64,000 nucleotides of DNA from contig JAUIEJ010000001.1 of NCBI GenBank assembly GCA_030428885.1, positions 62,001-126,000 of the forward strand, written 5' to 3'. The stretch's first letter is position 1. Each line of letters begins with the position of its first letter. Position numbers and translations under genes: made by a program. The notes beneath the pieces were generated by a model. That model searched no databases. It was not told where the DNA came from and worked only from the letters and a program-made list of their open reading frames with translations. The DNA comes from Gemmatimonadota bacterium (GTDB lineage Bacteria; Gemmatimonadota; Gemmatimonadetes; Longimicrobiales; Gaopeijiaceae). Positions 1 through 8,304 of the stretch are shown in pieces.

Positions 1-191
1 TAGGGGCCCCGGCCGTCGATGGTGACGTCGATGGTGGGGCGGCCGCCGGCGGTGGACATGGGCACCACCACGGCCCGGGCCAGGGGGCGCGCCTCCATGG
101 CGGGGGCGGCCCGCCGCACCTGCTGCCCCGCCCCGGGCGTCGCACACGCCACGACCAGGGCCACCGCGAGCCCGCCGGCCCGGGGGCTCAT
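1..191 (-). CDS. Partial secreted retropepsin-like aspartyl protease (N-terminus only)
   Basis: Only the first 63 or so codons lie in the window; the gene continues past the left edge. The ATG at 191 overlaps the stop of the upstream S41 peptidase gene (ATGA), so the two are probably co-translated. The product begins with a signal-peptide-like hydrophobic segment (residues 6-20) and reaches a stretch ending IDVTIDGRGPY. In retropepsin-like aspartyl proteases (gag-asp/aspartyl protease families) such a strand directly precedes the catalytic DTGA motif, which would fall just outside the window. The family call therefore rests on this lead-in only, and the catalytic residues cannot be seen. Confidence 0.5.
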   Translation of the reverse strand, partial: MSPRAGGLAVALVVACATPGAGQQVRRAAPAMEARPLARAVVVPMSTAGGRPTIDVTIDGRGP

Positions 192-1708
192 GCCTCGCCT
201 CCCCGGTCCGTCTCCTCCCACGCCCCGGACGGCAGGCGCACCCGGATTCGCGCCACGGTCCCGTCGGCGCCCCGGGCGAACTCGATCCGGGCCTCGGGCA
301 CGGCCTCCAGGACGAAGGCGTCGTCGTCCACCGCCAGGAGCGGGAGGGCGGGGGCGTCGCCCACGTCGATGCGCTGCAGCATGAGCCGGTCGCCCTCCAC
401 CCAGACCCGCCGGGACCCGTACGCGCCGGCGTAGTCCGCCAGGTCCGTGGCGTCGAGGGCGGGGCGGGAGAGGGCGGCGTAGAGGGCGCCGGCCTGGGCC
501 AGCTCCTGCCGCCGCAGGGGGTCGTCGGTGCGGGCCGAGAGTTCCTCCATCGCCAGGGCGTGGGCCCGGGGCAGGGCGTCGGCCGACGCCGCCTCCACGT
601 CGGGGGTCACGCCCGTGCCCTCGAAGTCGGCGTCGGTGCGGGGATCGAAGACCCGGGCGATGGGGAGCACCATGGAGAAGCCCCCGGGGAGCTCGGCCAC
701 GGTGCTGCTGTGGCCCGCCCCGGCGGTGGCTTCGCCCACCCGCACCGCGCGACCCGTGGCGCCCAGACTGAACGCCATGTTCTCGGCCGCCGATCCCGAG
801 CCTTCGTCCATGAGCACGTAGAGGGGCACGTCGGGGAGGCGCACCGGGGGGATGTCGGGCACCGTCCAGTACTCCCGCGTCACATCCTCTTCGGCGTAGA
901 ACCGCGAGTAGAGGTGAACCGGATCGTCGCCGAAGAAGAAGCTGCTCAGGTACTGGTTCATGCCCTCGCCGCCTCCCGGGTTCCCACGGAGGTCGAGAAT
1001 GAACGCGTCCACGTCGGCCAGGAACGACATGGCGGCATCGGCGGCGGGGGCGGCCCACGGCATGATGGGAAACCGATCGAGGTCCAGGTACCCCACGTTG
1101 CCCGGCAGCACCTCGACTCGGCGCAGGTAGTGGTTCACCCGGCGTTCGGCGGCCACCTGGGCGGCCACGGGGGAATCCTCCAGCGGCGGGGGCTCCTCTC
1201 CGTCCGGGACCCGGAAGCTGGTGGGAAGCCCCGGGTCCAGGTGCGCCCGCCGCCGTGTTTCGGGGGACTCCGGAGTCGGCCCGCCTCCCCCGCCGACCAC
1301 GCGCCGCACGGCCCGGGTGGGTCCCCCCGCCAGCGGACCGGCCCCGGGAGCGGTGATGGCCAGGTGGAGGTCGTGGGCCACCTCGGCCAGATCCCGGGTC
1401 AGGGCCGTGGCGAAGGCGGTGGTGGTGGCGGCCTCGGGCCACCCGTCGCCCGACGCGCGGGCCCGGAGCAGGGCCGCCATGTCGGCGCCCACGTCGGGCT
1501 TCACGTACGACGCCTCCAGCAGGTCGGCCACGGCCCGGGCGACCTCGGCCTTGGCCTCCGCGTCCACCGGGCTGGGGGCCGCGGGGGCGGGACGGGTCCG
1601 CACCTGGACCTGCTGGGCGGCCAGGGCGGTGCGGGGGAGGAACGTCACGGCCATGGCCAGGCCCAGAGCCAGGGCCAGGGCGGATGTGCGGAAGGGCGTC
1701 GTCGTCAT
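188..1708 (-). CDS. Secreted S41-family (tail-specific/IRBP-like) serine protease
   Basis: A 506-residue protein with a signal peptide (hydrophobic run about residues 10-30). Its C-terminal half reads as a peptidase S41 domain: a strand with DAFILDLRGNPGG, then DEGSGSAAE in which Ser306 matches the nucleophile position of the family, then GEATAGAG and FEGTGVTPDVE. The N-terminal part resembles the S41 N-terminal domain of the retinoid-binding-like subgroup rather than a PDZ domain. The protease probably cleaves unfolded or C-terminally exposed proteins in the periplasm. The start is uncertain: ATG 1708 sits in a TCG-repeat tract, and ATG 1741 would add 11 residues. A divergent sigma-factor gene lies upstream and a likely aspartyl protease is overlapped downstream. 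Confidence 0.85.
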   Translation of the reverse strand: MTTTPFRTSALALALGLAMAVTFLPRTALAAQQVQVRTRPAPAAPSPVDAEAKAEVARAVADLLEASYVKPDVGADMAALLRARASGDGWPEAATTTAFATALTRDLAEVAHDLHLAITAPGAGPLAGGPTRAVRRVVGGGGGPTPESPETRRRAHLDPGLPTSFRVPDGEEPPPLEDSPVAAQVAAERRVNHYLRRVEVLPGNVGYLDLDRFPIMPWAAPAADAAMSFLADVDAFILDLRGNPGGGEGMNQYLSSFFFGDDPVHLYSRFYAEEDVTREYWTVPDIPPVRLPDVPLYVLMDEGSGSAAENMAFSLGATGRAVRVGEATAGAGHSSTVAELPGGFSMVLPIARVFDPRTDADFEGTGVTPDVEAASADALPRAHALAMEELSARTDDPLRRQELAQAGALYAALSRPALDATDLADYAGAYGSRRVWVEGDRLMLQRIDVGDAPALPLLAVDDDAFVLEAVPEARIEFARGADGTVARIRVRLPSGAWEETDRGGEA

Positions 1709-1883
1709 CGTCGTCGTCGTTGGGGAGATGGGCCTCGACATCCCCACGACAGCCGTCGACCGGGCGACGTGAAGTCCGGGCCTCGGGGCAACGGCCCGCC
1801 CGCGCCGCCGCGTCGCAGGCGAGACCCCGACGTTCTTCACGTTCTCCGGGGTCGTGCTGTCCAGAGTGGGGAGGCCATACCCC

Positions 1884-2450
1884 GTGCACGACGACGCCAC
1901 ACTGATCGAGCGCGCCCGGTCGGGAGACCGGGACGCGTTCGGGATCCTGGCGCGCCGCCATTTCGGCGGCGTGTGGGCGGTGGCGTGGGCCGTCCTGGGT
2001 CGCAGGCAAGACGCAGAAGACGCCGCGCAGGACGCCCTGGTGCGCGCCTGGGAGCGCCTCGATCAGTGTCGCGATCCCGGCCGCTTCCGGGCCTGGTTGG
2101 TGCAGGTGGCCCGGAGCGTGGCGCTGAACCGGCTGGACACCCGGCGGCGTCGAGCCGCCGACGAGCTACCCGAGCACCTGGAAGCCGGAGGCCCCTCGCC
2201 GTTCGACGCCGCCCACCGCGACGAGCTGCGGCGTCGCCTCGCCCGGGCCGCGGCCGAACTCACCGAATCGCAGCGCACCGTGCTCCTGCTCTACGACCTT
2301 GAGGGGTGGAGTCACGACGAGATCGGGGCGGCGCTGGACCTCCGCCCCGCCACCAGCCGACGTCACCTCTCCGATGCCCGCCGCCGGATGCGGGCGCTGC
2401 TGGAGGCCCAATTGAATCCCGTGTCCCGCTCCGACGGAGACCGACCATGA
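1884..2450 (+). CDS. ECF-type RNA polymerase sigma factor
   Basis: A 188-residue sigma-70 family protein of extracytoplasmic-function size. Region 2 is seen as ARSGDRDAFGILARRHF followed by DAEDAAQDALVRAWERL, the usual core-binding and -10 recognition helices. Region 4 is seen as LTESQRTVLLLYDLEGWSHDEI followed by a helix-turn-helix with SRRHLSDARRRMRALL. The GTG at 1884 is chosen because GGGGAGG (1868-1874) lies nine bases upstream; a GTG at 1854 is the alternative. The stop overlaps the ATG of the next gene (ATGA), which encodes a small single-pass protein, so this looks like a sigma/anti-sigma unit. The target promoters cannot be read from the sequence. Confidence 0.9.
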   Translation: MHDDATLIERARSGDRDAFGILARRHFGGVWAVAWAVLGRRQDAEDAAQDALVRAWERLDQCRDPGRFRAWLVQVARSVALNRLDTRRRRAADELPEHLEAGGPSPFDAAHRDELRRRLARAAAELTESQRTVLLLYDLEGWSHDEIGAALDLRPATSRRHLSDARRRMRALLEAQLNPVSRSDGDRP

Positions 2451-2842
2451 CCCACACCGCCGACAGTCGACCCGACGACCGGAACGACGCCCTCGACCTC
2501 GAGGCGCTGGCGCCCGACCCGGCCACCCGGGACCGGGTGATCGCCGGGGCCCTGGCGCGCCTCCACGCCCCCGAGACGTCGGGGACCCGATCCGATCCCA
2601 TTGCGAGCGTGGGGGTCCTCTCCTCGGCCGGGCGCTTCGCCGTGCCGGCCCTACTGGCCGCCGCCGCGGTGGCGGGCCTCCTGCTGTGGTCCGACGCCGG
2701 CGCCGGTCCTCCGGCAGGCGACCCGTCGTCGGACGCCCTGCTCCCCGGGGCCCCCGGGACCTGGTCGCCGTGGGTCGCCGCCGGCCGGGCGCCGGCACCG
2801 GAAGAACTGATCGTCCTCTTCGCCGGAGGTTCTGCGCCATGA
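2447..2842 (+). CDS. Single-pass membrane protein, probable anti-sigma factor
   Basis: A 131-residue protein with an acidic N-terminal cytoplasmic portion (about 1-65), one hydrophobic segment (about 67-85, PALLAAAAVAGLLLW) and a short Gly/Pro-rich C-terminus. No zinc-binding anti-sigma motif (HxxxCxxC) is visible. The role is inferred from its ATGA overlap with the ECF sigma gene upstream and its membrane topology, the usual arrangement for anti-sigma partners. The downstream gene also overlaps it by ATGA, so all three genes are probably translationally coupled. Confidence 0.55.
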   Translation: MTHTADSRPDDRNDALDLEALAPDPATRDRVIAGALARLHAPETSGTRSDPIASVGVLSSAGRFAVPALLAAAAVAGLLLWSDAGAGPPAGDPSSDALLPGAPGTWSPWVAAGRAPAPEELIVLFAGGSAP

Positions 2843-3291
2843 CCCGATCCCCCGCGCCGCGCCCCTGGGCCGGCCTCATCGCCCTGGCCGGGGCCTTCGT
2901 GGCCGGCGGCGGCCTGGTGCTCCTGGCCGCCGAGCGCCCCCCGTCCACTTCGCCGGCCCCCGCCGTGGAGGCCACTGAACCGGCCGGCCCCGACCTCTTC
3001 GCGGGTCTCGACCTCACGGCGGCTCAGCGCGCCGCCGTGGACTCGATCCTGACCCGGACCCGGGTGGTGGTGGATTCGGTCTTCCAGGCGTCCACCGACG
3101 CCTACCGGGTCGAGGCCGAACGAGCCCGGACCGGCATCCTCGACGTGCTCGACGCCGAGCAGGCCCGCGCCTTCGCCGAGCGGGTGGAGGCCGCCGGCCC
3201 CCTGCGCATCCGACGGGTGCAGGTGGGCGACTCCATCGTCCGGGAAGACACCCTACCCCCCTCCCCTCTTCCCGAACCCGGGGGGGGGTGA
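2839..3291 (+). CDS. Spy/CpxP-like periplasmic sensor or metal-resistance-type protein
   Basis: A 150-residue protein with an N-terminal signal anchor (about residues 10-32) and a periplasmic helical region containing LDLTAAQRAAVDSIL and a long amphipathic helix ending LDAEQARAFAERVEA. This 'L(T/S)xxQ...Il...a...f..vLt.eQ...f' pattern is typical of Spy/CpxP and heavy-metal resistance (CnrX-like) families, which sense envelope stress. A good ribosome site (GGAGG at 2826-2830) precedes ATG 2839, which overlaps the preceding stop. It is the third gene of the sigma/anti-sigma operon and could be the sensory input. The C-terminus is proline/glycine rich. Confidence 0.5.
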   Translation: MTRSPAPRPWAGLIALAGAFVAGGGLVLLAAERPPSTSPAPAVEATEPAGPDLFAGLDLTAAQRAAVDSILTRTRVVVDSVFQASTDAYRVEAERARTGILDVLDAEQARAFAERVEAAGPLRIRRVQVGDSIVREDTLPPSPLPEPGGG

Positions 3292-3397
3292 CGGACCGGC
3301 GCGGGGAACCCGATCCCCCTCCCGTGACGTACACAGCCGGGAGAGACGATCGGGGGCGGGTCCCCCGGCGCACGGTCCACCGGACGGGAAGACGACG

Positions 3398-3862
3398 ATG
3401 ACGAAGCGAGGATCGATCCGCGGAGCGCAGCTGGCCACCCTGGCTCTGGCCGCGCTGACGCTCGCCGCGCCGGCGCCGGCGACCGCCCAGACCAGCGACG
3501 CCGACGCGGTGAGGGCCGTCGTGACCCGCGGATACGTGGAAGGCATCCACAAGAACATGGGCCGGGACCGGATCCGCGAGGGCTTCCACCCCACGTTCGT
3601 CATGCAGGTGCTCACGGCCGACGGGGTGACGTCCACGACCATCGACGAGTGGGTCGCCCGCCTTCCTCCCGAGGGCCAGGCGCCCAACGCCGAGATCACC
3701 CATGAGATCCCCACGGTGTCGTTGGCGGGCGACGCTGCCGTGGCCCAGGTGGAGCTCTATCGCAACGGCGTCCACGTCTTCACCGACTTCATCAATCTCT
3801 ATCGCTTCCCCGAGGGGTGGCGCATGGTGGCGAAGACGTTCTACCGGCGGCCGGCCGGCTGA
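3398..3862 (+). CDS. Secreted SnoaL-like / putative lumazine-binding family protein
   Basis: A 154-residue protein with a clear signal peptide (residues 1-30, ending ATAQ). The mature part begins DADAVRAVVTRGYVEGIHKN and ends with NLYRFPEGWRMVAKTFYRRP, the pattern of the NTF2-fold putative lumazine-binding (Lumazine_bd_2)/DUF4440-like group. Members are small alpha+beta cone domains, often of unknown ligand. The gene is monocistronic and convergent with the PD40 gene downstream, with only 17 bases between them. No catalytic residue can be assigned. Confidence 0.7.
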   Translation: MTKRGSIRGAQLATLALAALTLAAPAPATAQTSDADAVRAVVTRGYVEGIHKNMGRDRIREGFHPTFVMQVLTADGVTSTTIDEWVARLPPEGQAPNAEITHEIPTVSLAGDAAVAQVELYRNGVHVFTDFINLYRFPEGWRMVAKTFYRRPAG

Positions 3863-3879
3863 GGGCACCGCTCCGCCCG

Positions 3880-4779
3880 TCACCCTCCGGCCATGCCCTC
3901 CAGGGACAGGCGCAGGTAGGTGGCGAAGTCTCGCACGAAGAGCAGGCCGTGGGAGTCGGGGGTGAAGCCCGCGAAGTTTTCGTAGGCGTCGGGGGTGTTC
4001 ACAAGGGCGCCCGGATCGATGAGGTCGCCCCACCCGTCGCCGACGCGGCGGGACAGCCAGAGGTCGCTGGGACCCGGCCGCCCGTCGGAGCCCAGCGCCG
4101 AGGCCTCCACGGCGGCCCATCGACCGTCCGGCGCCGTCACCACCCTCCAGATGAGGTGGTCGGGCAGACGGGCTCGCCACGCCTCGGGCGTGGGGTCGGC
4201 CTCGGCGGGGCCGAATCCCGAGCCGGTCCATCGGGCCCTTCGGTGGGTCCGTCTCGCCTCCGGTCCCCACACCTCACTGGTCCACCGGAGCGTACCGTCC
4301 GGGTCGAAAACCGGTCCTGCGTCGTAGGCGGCGGGATCGCTCAGTTCACCCAGGTAGCGCGGCGCGCCGGGAGTCCCGTCGCTCCCCAGAGGCGCCCACC
4401 AGAGGTTCGCCTGGGGCGGCCCGCCCCCTGGAATCGGTCGGTACGACGAGAAGACCAACGCCCGCCCATCGGGCGAGACGGTGGGGTAGAGATCGGAATG
4501 ATCGCCGCCGAGATCCACCCTACGGGGAGGCCTCCACCCGTCGGCGCCGCGCTCGGTGACCCAGATGCGGTACTGCTCCCGGCCTTCGCCGAGCTTGCGG
4601 AAGAACCAGAACCGATCCCCCCCGCGGTCGAAGGTGCCCCGGTAGACGTTTTCCCCTTCTACGGTCACGATCCCGGGCAGGAACGGTTCCGGCTCCCCCC
4701 GCTGCGCCTCCGCGGGTGCCGCGAGGCACGTCCCCACCACGGCCAGCGCCACGCCCCGGACGCCTCGGCTCATCCTCAT
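3880..4779 (-). CDS. Secreted PD40 (WD40-like) beta-propeller protein
   Basis: A 299-residue protein with a signal peptide ending near AEAQ. The mature part has repeated propeller blades, best seen in DLYPTVSPDGRALVFSSYR and FAGFTPDSHGLLFVR, as in the PD40/TolB-like family. Such proteins act as periplasmic binding or scaffold domains; no enzymatic motif is present. ATG 4779 is chosen because GGGAGG (4787-4793) precedes it at good spacing; an internal ATG at 4773 is less likely. The neighbour upstream on the same strand is the frameshifted DUF4377 gene. Confidence 0.75.
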   Translation of the reverse strand: MRMSRGVRGVALAVVGTCLAAPAEAQRGEPEPFLPGIVTVEGENVYRGTFDRGGDRFWFFRKLGEGREQYRIWVTERGADGWRPPRRVDLGGDHSDLYPTVSPDGRALVFSSYRPIPGGGPPQANLWWAPLGSDGTPGAPRYLGELSDPAAYDAGPVFDPDGTLRWTSEVWGPEARRTHRRARWTGSGFGPAEADPTPEAWRARLPDHLIWRVVTAPDGRWAAVEASALGSDGRPGPSDLWLSRRVGDGWGDLIDPGALVNTPDAYENFAGFTPDSHGLLFVRDFATYLRLSLEGMAGG

Positions 4780-4909
4780 TCCCGTTCCCTCCCCCCCGTG
4801 GCTTGCCGTGAACCGCCCGCCGATCCCCCGTCGGCGGCCCCTTCCGTACACGACCGGATCATGGCCCCGAACGTGAGTCCACGCGAGTGGCTCCCCCGGG
4901 AAGGCCCCT

Positions 4910-5265
4910 TCAGCCCCCGCCGCCCGGGCACGCGGGCCACACGCTGCCGCAGGCCCGCCACTCCACCACCCGGAACGGATCCTCCCCGGTGGCGCCCAGC
5001 ACGAGGGTGACCTCCACGGCGTCGTCGCCGGCCAGGGCCGCGGCGAGCCCGTCGCAGTTCGGGTCGCCGTCGCGCGTTCCTCCACCACGATCCGGGTGGT
5101 CACGCCCCACTCGAACGAGAAGCCGATGGGATGCTCGTACATGAGCTCCCAGGCGGTGGCGCCGCGCTCTCGCACCCGCAGACAGAACCCGTACGAGAGT
5201 CCCGAGCACACCTCCATGTGCGGCGCCACCTCGTAGGTCCGGCGGGTACGGAGTCCCCCATCCAT
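4910..5265 (-). pseudogene. DUF4377-domain protein gene broken by a CG-run frameshift
   Basis: Two overlapping frames together read as one protein. The first part (from ATG 5265) has TYEVAPHMEVCSG, CLRVRERG, AWELMYEHPIGFSFEWG and TRIVVEER, the hallmarks of DUF4377. The second part, in another frame, continues RDGDPNCDGLAAALAGDD through VEWRACGSVWPAC to a stop at 4910. Removing one CG from the CGCGCG run at 5071-5076 restores a single frame (VVEERDGDPNC). DUF4377 proteins are usually small secreted lipoproteins; here no signal peptide or ribosome site precedes ATG 5265, so the 5' end may also be damaged. It could be a real lesion or a sequencing indel. Confidence 0.6.
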
Positions 5266-5319
5266 GGTTCGAACGAGCGGCGGATCCGCTGCGTGACGCC
5301 GGACGCCGACGGCGCCCCG

Positions 5320-7734
5320 TCAACTGATGGGACGCCGCCGCCGGATCACGAACAGCCCCTGCTTGTGGCTGGTCACGAGGATGTTGCCGCTGGCGAAGAA
5401 CGGGTAGTTGCTCCAGGACCCGTCGAAGAAGCCCGGCACCTCGTCGGCGTAGGGCGCCGTGTCGAACCACGCCACCTCCACCGGATTCTCCGGATCGCTC
5501 ACGTCCAGGACCCGGAGTCCCGCGGCGTAGTTGGACTGGTACATGAGGTTGCCGGCCACGTAGAGGTTGTGGTCGGTGGCGTTGTTGTCGGCCACGTACA
5601 CGCCGGCGAGCACGGGGTCCGACAGATCCTGCACGTCCCAGATCATGGTGCGGGTGCCGTCGGTGAGCCCGTTCATCTCGTCGAGCTCGTCGTTCACGTA
5701 GAGAAAACGCTGATCCTCGGTGAGCCAGCCCTGATGGATGTAGGCCGTGTTGGGCATGACGGCCTTCCCCACGACGACGGGGGACTCCTTGTCGGTGACG
5801 TCGCCGATGCTCACGGCGGATTCCGAAAAGGCGAAGCAGATCTCCCGCCCCTGGAATTCGGAGTCGGGACCCCGGTACGACACGCACTGGGCGTCGTGGG
5901 TCTGGCCGGCGGCGCCCAGACCCACGGAGAGATCGTTGTAGCAGCCGGCGAAGGTGGGGTTCTTCGGGTCCCGGAGATCGACGATGTGGAGCGAGGCGCA
6001 CCCCTGGCCCCCGGCGGAGTTGGCCATGGTGTAGGCGAACCCCGTCTCTTCGTTGACGGCCAGGTTGTGTGAGCTTCCGATTTCGGTGTAGAGGGCGTCG
6101 GCCTCGAAGACGGGCGGGTCGGCGGGGTCCACGTCCCGCAGGCGGGTCATGTCGAAGACCTGCATGCCGTGCTGCCCGGCGTTGTCGGCCACCACCAGGG
6201 CGTGGTTGCGCAGCACCTTCACGTCGCGCCACGCGTTGCCCCGGCTGCCCTCGGTCTTGGGCAACTGGCCCAGGTAGACCGGGTTGGCCGGGTCGGTAAC
6301 GTCCACGAACGACGTCCCTTCCGAGCGTCCCACCACCGCATACTCCCGCCCCGTGTCCGGGTCGGTCCACCCCCACACGTCGTTCACCATGGCGCCCCGT
6401 CCCGCGCCCAGGGACTCCACGGGGAGGAGGGCCACCAGGTCCATCTGCTCGCAGCCGAAGAGGGCGGCGGTGCCCTCGAGGCAGTCCACCTCTTCGCCCC
6501 CCACGGCCTCGTACCCCTCCACCTCACCGGCCAGGGTGCCGGCATCGCGCCAGCCGTCGGCGCCCCGGCGATAGGCCACTGCCACGCCGGCGCCGTAGTC
6601 GTCGCCCGGAGCACCCACCACCGCCGCATCGCCGCGGGCCGCCACGGTGAGCCCGAAGACCGGCATGAAGTCGGTGCCCGGGCCGTTCACCACGGTGCCC
6701 GCGTCCCAGGTGCCGTCCGTGGCGGTGAAGCGCGTGGCCGCCCCCACCAGTCCGCCGGCGTTGGGCGAGCCCACCCACACCGTGGGACCGGCGGCCACGG
6801 CCACGGACGTGCCGAACCGTCCCGCGGCGCCCTGGGGCGGGGCGAGGGTGGAATCCAGGGCGAGTTCGGCGGGCTCGCCGTCCACGGAGTACACGTACAC
6901 GGCGCCGCCGCCGGTGGAGAGGGGCAGCCCCAGGGCCACCCGGCCGTCGGCGGCGGCGAGACCGCACTCCTTGTAGGGGTCCAGGGAGAGGAGGCCACCC
7001 GCGACCGAGAGGGCGGGCCCGGGCGTCATGCGGGCGGAGGCCGTCCATCCCTCGCCTCCGCCCCGGGTCACCAGCTCCACGAAAGCCGCCCCGGTGGCGT
7101 CGGCGCCGCAGACGGCCAGGACGTCGGGGGATACGGCGGCCAGGGCGGCCCCGTAGCGGGTGTCGCCGGGGCGGCCGGTGAGGGAGGCCTCCAAGCCGAT
7201 CCCCGGCACGTCGCTCCGCACCACCCGCACGACCTCCGCCCCGTCCTCGTGCTCCACCCACGCGGTCATGGGGCCGGCCACCGCCACGGCCGATCCCGCG
7301 GCGGTGCCGTCGCCTCCCGGGGCCAGGCTTCCCTGGGGCTCCCATCGGGCGCCGTTCCGCTGGAAGAGGTGCACCGCTCCGGTCCCGCCGTGGGCCCTCG
7401 GCGCCCCCACGATCATCACGTCGCCATCCACCGCCACCGCCCGTCCGAACCAATCCGAGCGCTCCCCGTCCGGCGCCTGGAGCACCTGGGCCTCGACCCA
7501 GCCGTCGCCCTCGGCCCGGTAGACGTAGACCATGCCCGGCCGCAGCACGTTCTGGGGCTGGCCCACGAAGAGCTCGCCGCCCGAGACGGCGGCGGCCCGC
7601 CCGAAGGCCGTGCCGAAGTCGTAGAGCTGCTGGGCCCGTAACCCTTCGGGCGCGAGGGCGGTGATTCCGGCCACGAGGGCGCCGAGGGTGGCGGTTCGAG
7701 CCGCGGCGGCGAAGCGAGAGATGATCATGCGCAT
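5320..7734 (-). CDS. Secreted FG-GAP plus LVIVD-repeat (choice-of-anchor B type) protein
   Basis: An 804-residue secreted protein. A signal peptide (about residues 1-33, ending LRAQ) is followed by roughly 400 residues of FG-GAP-type blades (FGRAAAVSGGELFVGQP, FGRAVAVDGDVMIVGAP, FGTSVAVAAGPTVWVGSP). From about residue 435 it switches to LVIVD repeats (GTSFVDVTDPANPVYLG, LHIVDLRDPKNPTFAG, LRVLDVSDPENPVEVA), the layout called choice-of-anchor B family. Both parts are predicted beta-propellers used in cell-surface or extracellular recognition. It ends in a short basic tail (RRRRPIS) with no recognised sorting signal. The start at 7734 is supported by the signal peptide, not by a strong ribosome site. 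Confidence 0.85.
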   Translation of the reverse strand: MRMIISRFAAAARTATLGALVAGITALAPEGLRAQQLYDFGTAFGRAAAVSGGELFVGQPQNVLRPGMVYVYRAEGDGWVEAQVLQAPDGERSDWFGRAVAVDGDVMIVGAPRAHGGTGAVHLFQRNGARWEPQGSLAPGGDGTAAGSAVAVAGPMTAWVEHEDGAEVVRVVRSDVPGIGLEASLTGRPGDTRYGAALAAVSPDVLAVCGADATGAAFVELVTRGGGEGWTASARMTPGPALSVAGGLLSLDPYKECGLAAADGRVALGLPLSTGGGAVYVYSVDGEPAELALDSTLAPPQGAAGRFGTSVAVAAGPTVWVGSPNAGGLVGAATRFTATDGTWDAGTVVNGPGTDFMPVFGLTVAARGDAAVVGAPGDDYGAGVAVAYRRGADGWRDAGTLAGEVEGYEAVGGEEVDCLEGTAALFGCEQMDLVALLPVESLGAGRGAMVNDVWGWTDPDTGREYAVVGRSEGTSFVDVTDPANPVYLGQLPKTEGSRGNAWRDVKVLRNHALVVADNAGQHGMQVFDMTRLRDVDPADPPVFEADALYTEIGSSHNLAVNEETGFAYTMANSAGGQGCASLHIVDLRDPKNPTFAGCYNDLSVGLGAAGQTHDAQCVSYRGPDSEFQGREICFAFSESAVSIGDVTDKESPVVVGKAVMPNTAYIHQGWLTEDQRFLYVNDELDEMNGLTDGTRTMIWDVQDLSDPVLAGVYVADNNATDHNLYVAGNLMYQSNYAAGLRVLDVSDPENPVEVAWFDTAPYADEVPGFFDGSWSNYPFFASGNILVTSHKQGLFVIRRRRPIS

Positions 7735-7902
7735 TCCGGGTGGGGAGGGGCCCCATGGGCGGCGGCCGACGGGGGACCCGCACCATGGGCGCGGGCGCCG
7801 AGAGCGGTCAAGCGTCACGCCGATCAGAAAAGTACAATCCCGTTTCGCCGCCGGGCGTCATCGTGGGGACACGAACGACGTATTCCCCCGACGGAGGTGA
7901 CG

Positions 7903-8304
7903 ATGGAACTGGGACTCATGGACGCGCTGGCGGTGATCGTGGCGGCGGTGAGCAGCTTCGTGGTGGGGGGCCTGTGGTACGGTCCCCTCTTCGGAAAGGC
8001 ATGGATGCGGGCGGCGGACATCAGCCAGGAGAAGGCCGGCCAGGCCAACATGGGCCGGGTCATGGGGCTCTCCCTCGTGCTCCAGCTCATCGCGGCCGCC
8101 GTGCTCCTCATGTTCATCGGCCCCGACGCCGGCCCGGCCTTCGCCATCGCGGCAGCCGCGGCCGTGGGCGCCTGCTGGGTCGCCCCGGCCCTGGGCGTGG
8201 TCTACCTCTTCGAGCAGCGCCCCTTCGCCCACTGGGCGGTGAATGCCGGCTACCAGGTCGTGGCCTTCACCCTCATGGGTCTGATCCTGGGCTTCTGGCC
8301 GTGA
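7903..8304 (+). CDS. DUF1761 integral membrane protein
   Basis: A 133-residue protein with four hydrophobic segments and the DUF1761 signature near the first helix (SFVVGGLWYGPLFGKAWM). The family is of unknown function. ATG 7903 has GGAGG at 7893-7897, five bases upstream. The stop overlaps the GTG start of the AraC-family regulator (GTGA), so the pair is translationally coupled; the regulator may respond to whatever this membrane protein handles, but that is inference. Confidence 0.85.
   Translation: MELGLMDALAVIVAAVSSFVVGGLWYGPLFGKAWMRAADISQEKAGQANMGRVMGLSLVLQLIAAAVLLMFIGPDAGPAFAIAAAAAVGACWVAPALGVVYLFEQRPFAHWAVNAGYQVVAFTLMGLILGFWP

Noticed and set aside
1690-1722. TCG-rich tract at the start of the S41 gene as a regulatory repeat
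   Set aside because: Imperfect trinucleotide run that reads as Thr/Asp codons around competing start codons; no evidence of function.
560-2302. Long plus-strand open frame opposite the S41 peptidase
   Set aside because: Gly/His/Arg-rich, covers the divergent promoter region and part of the sigma gene in the wrong frame.
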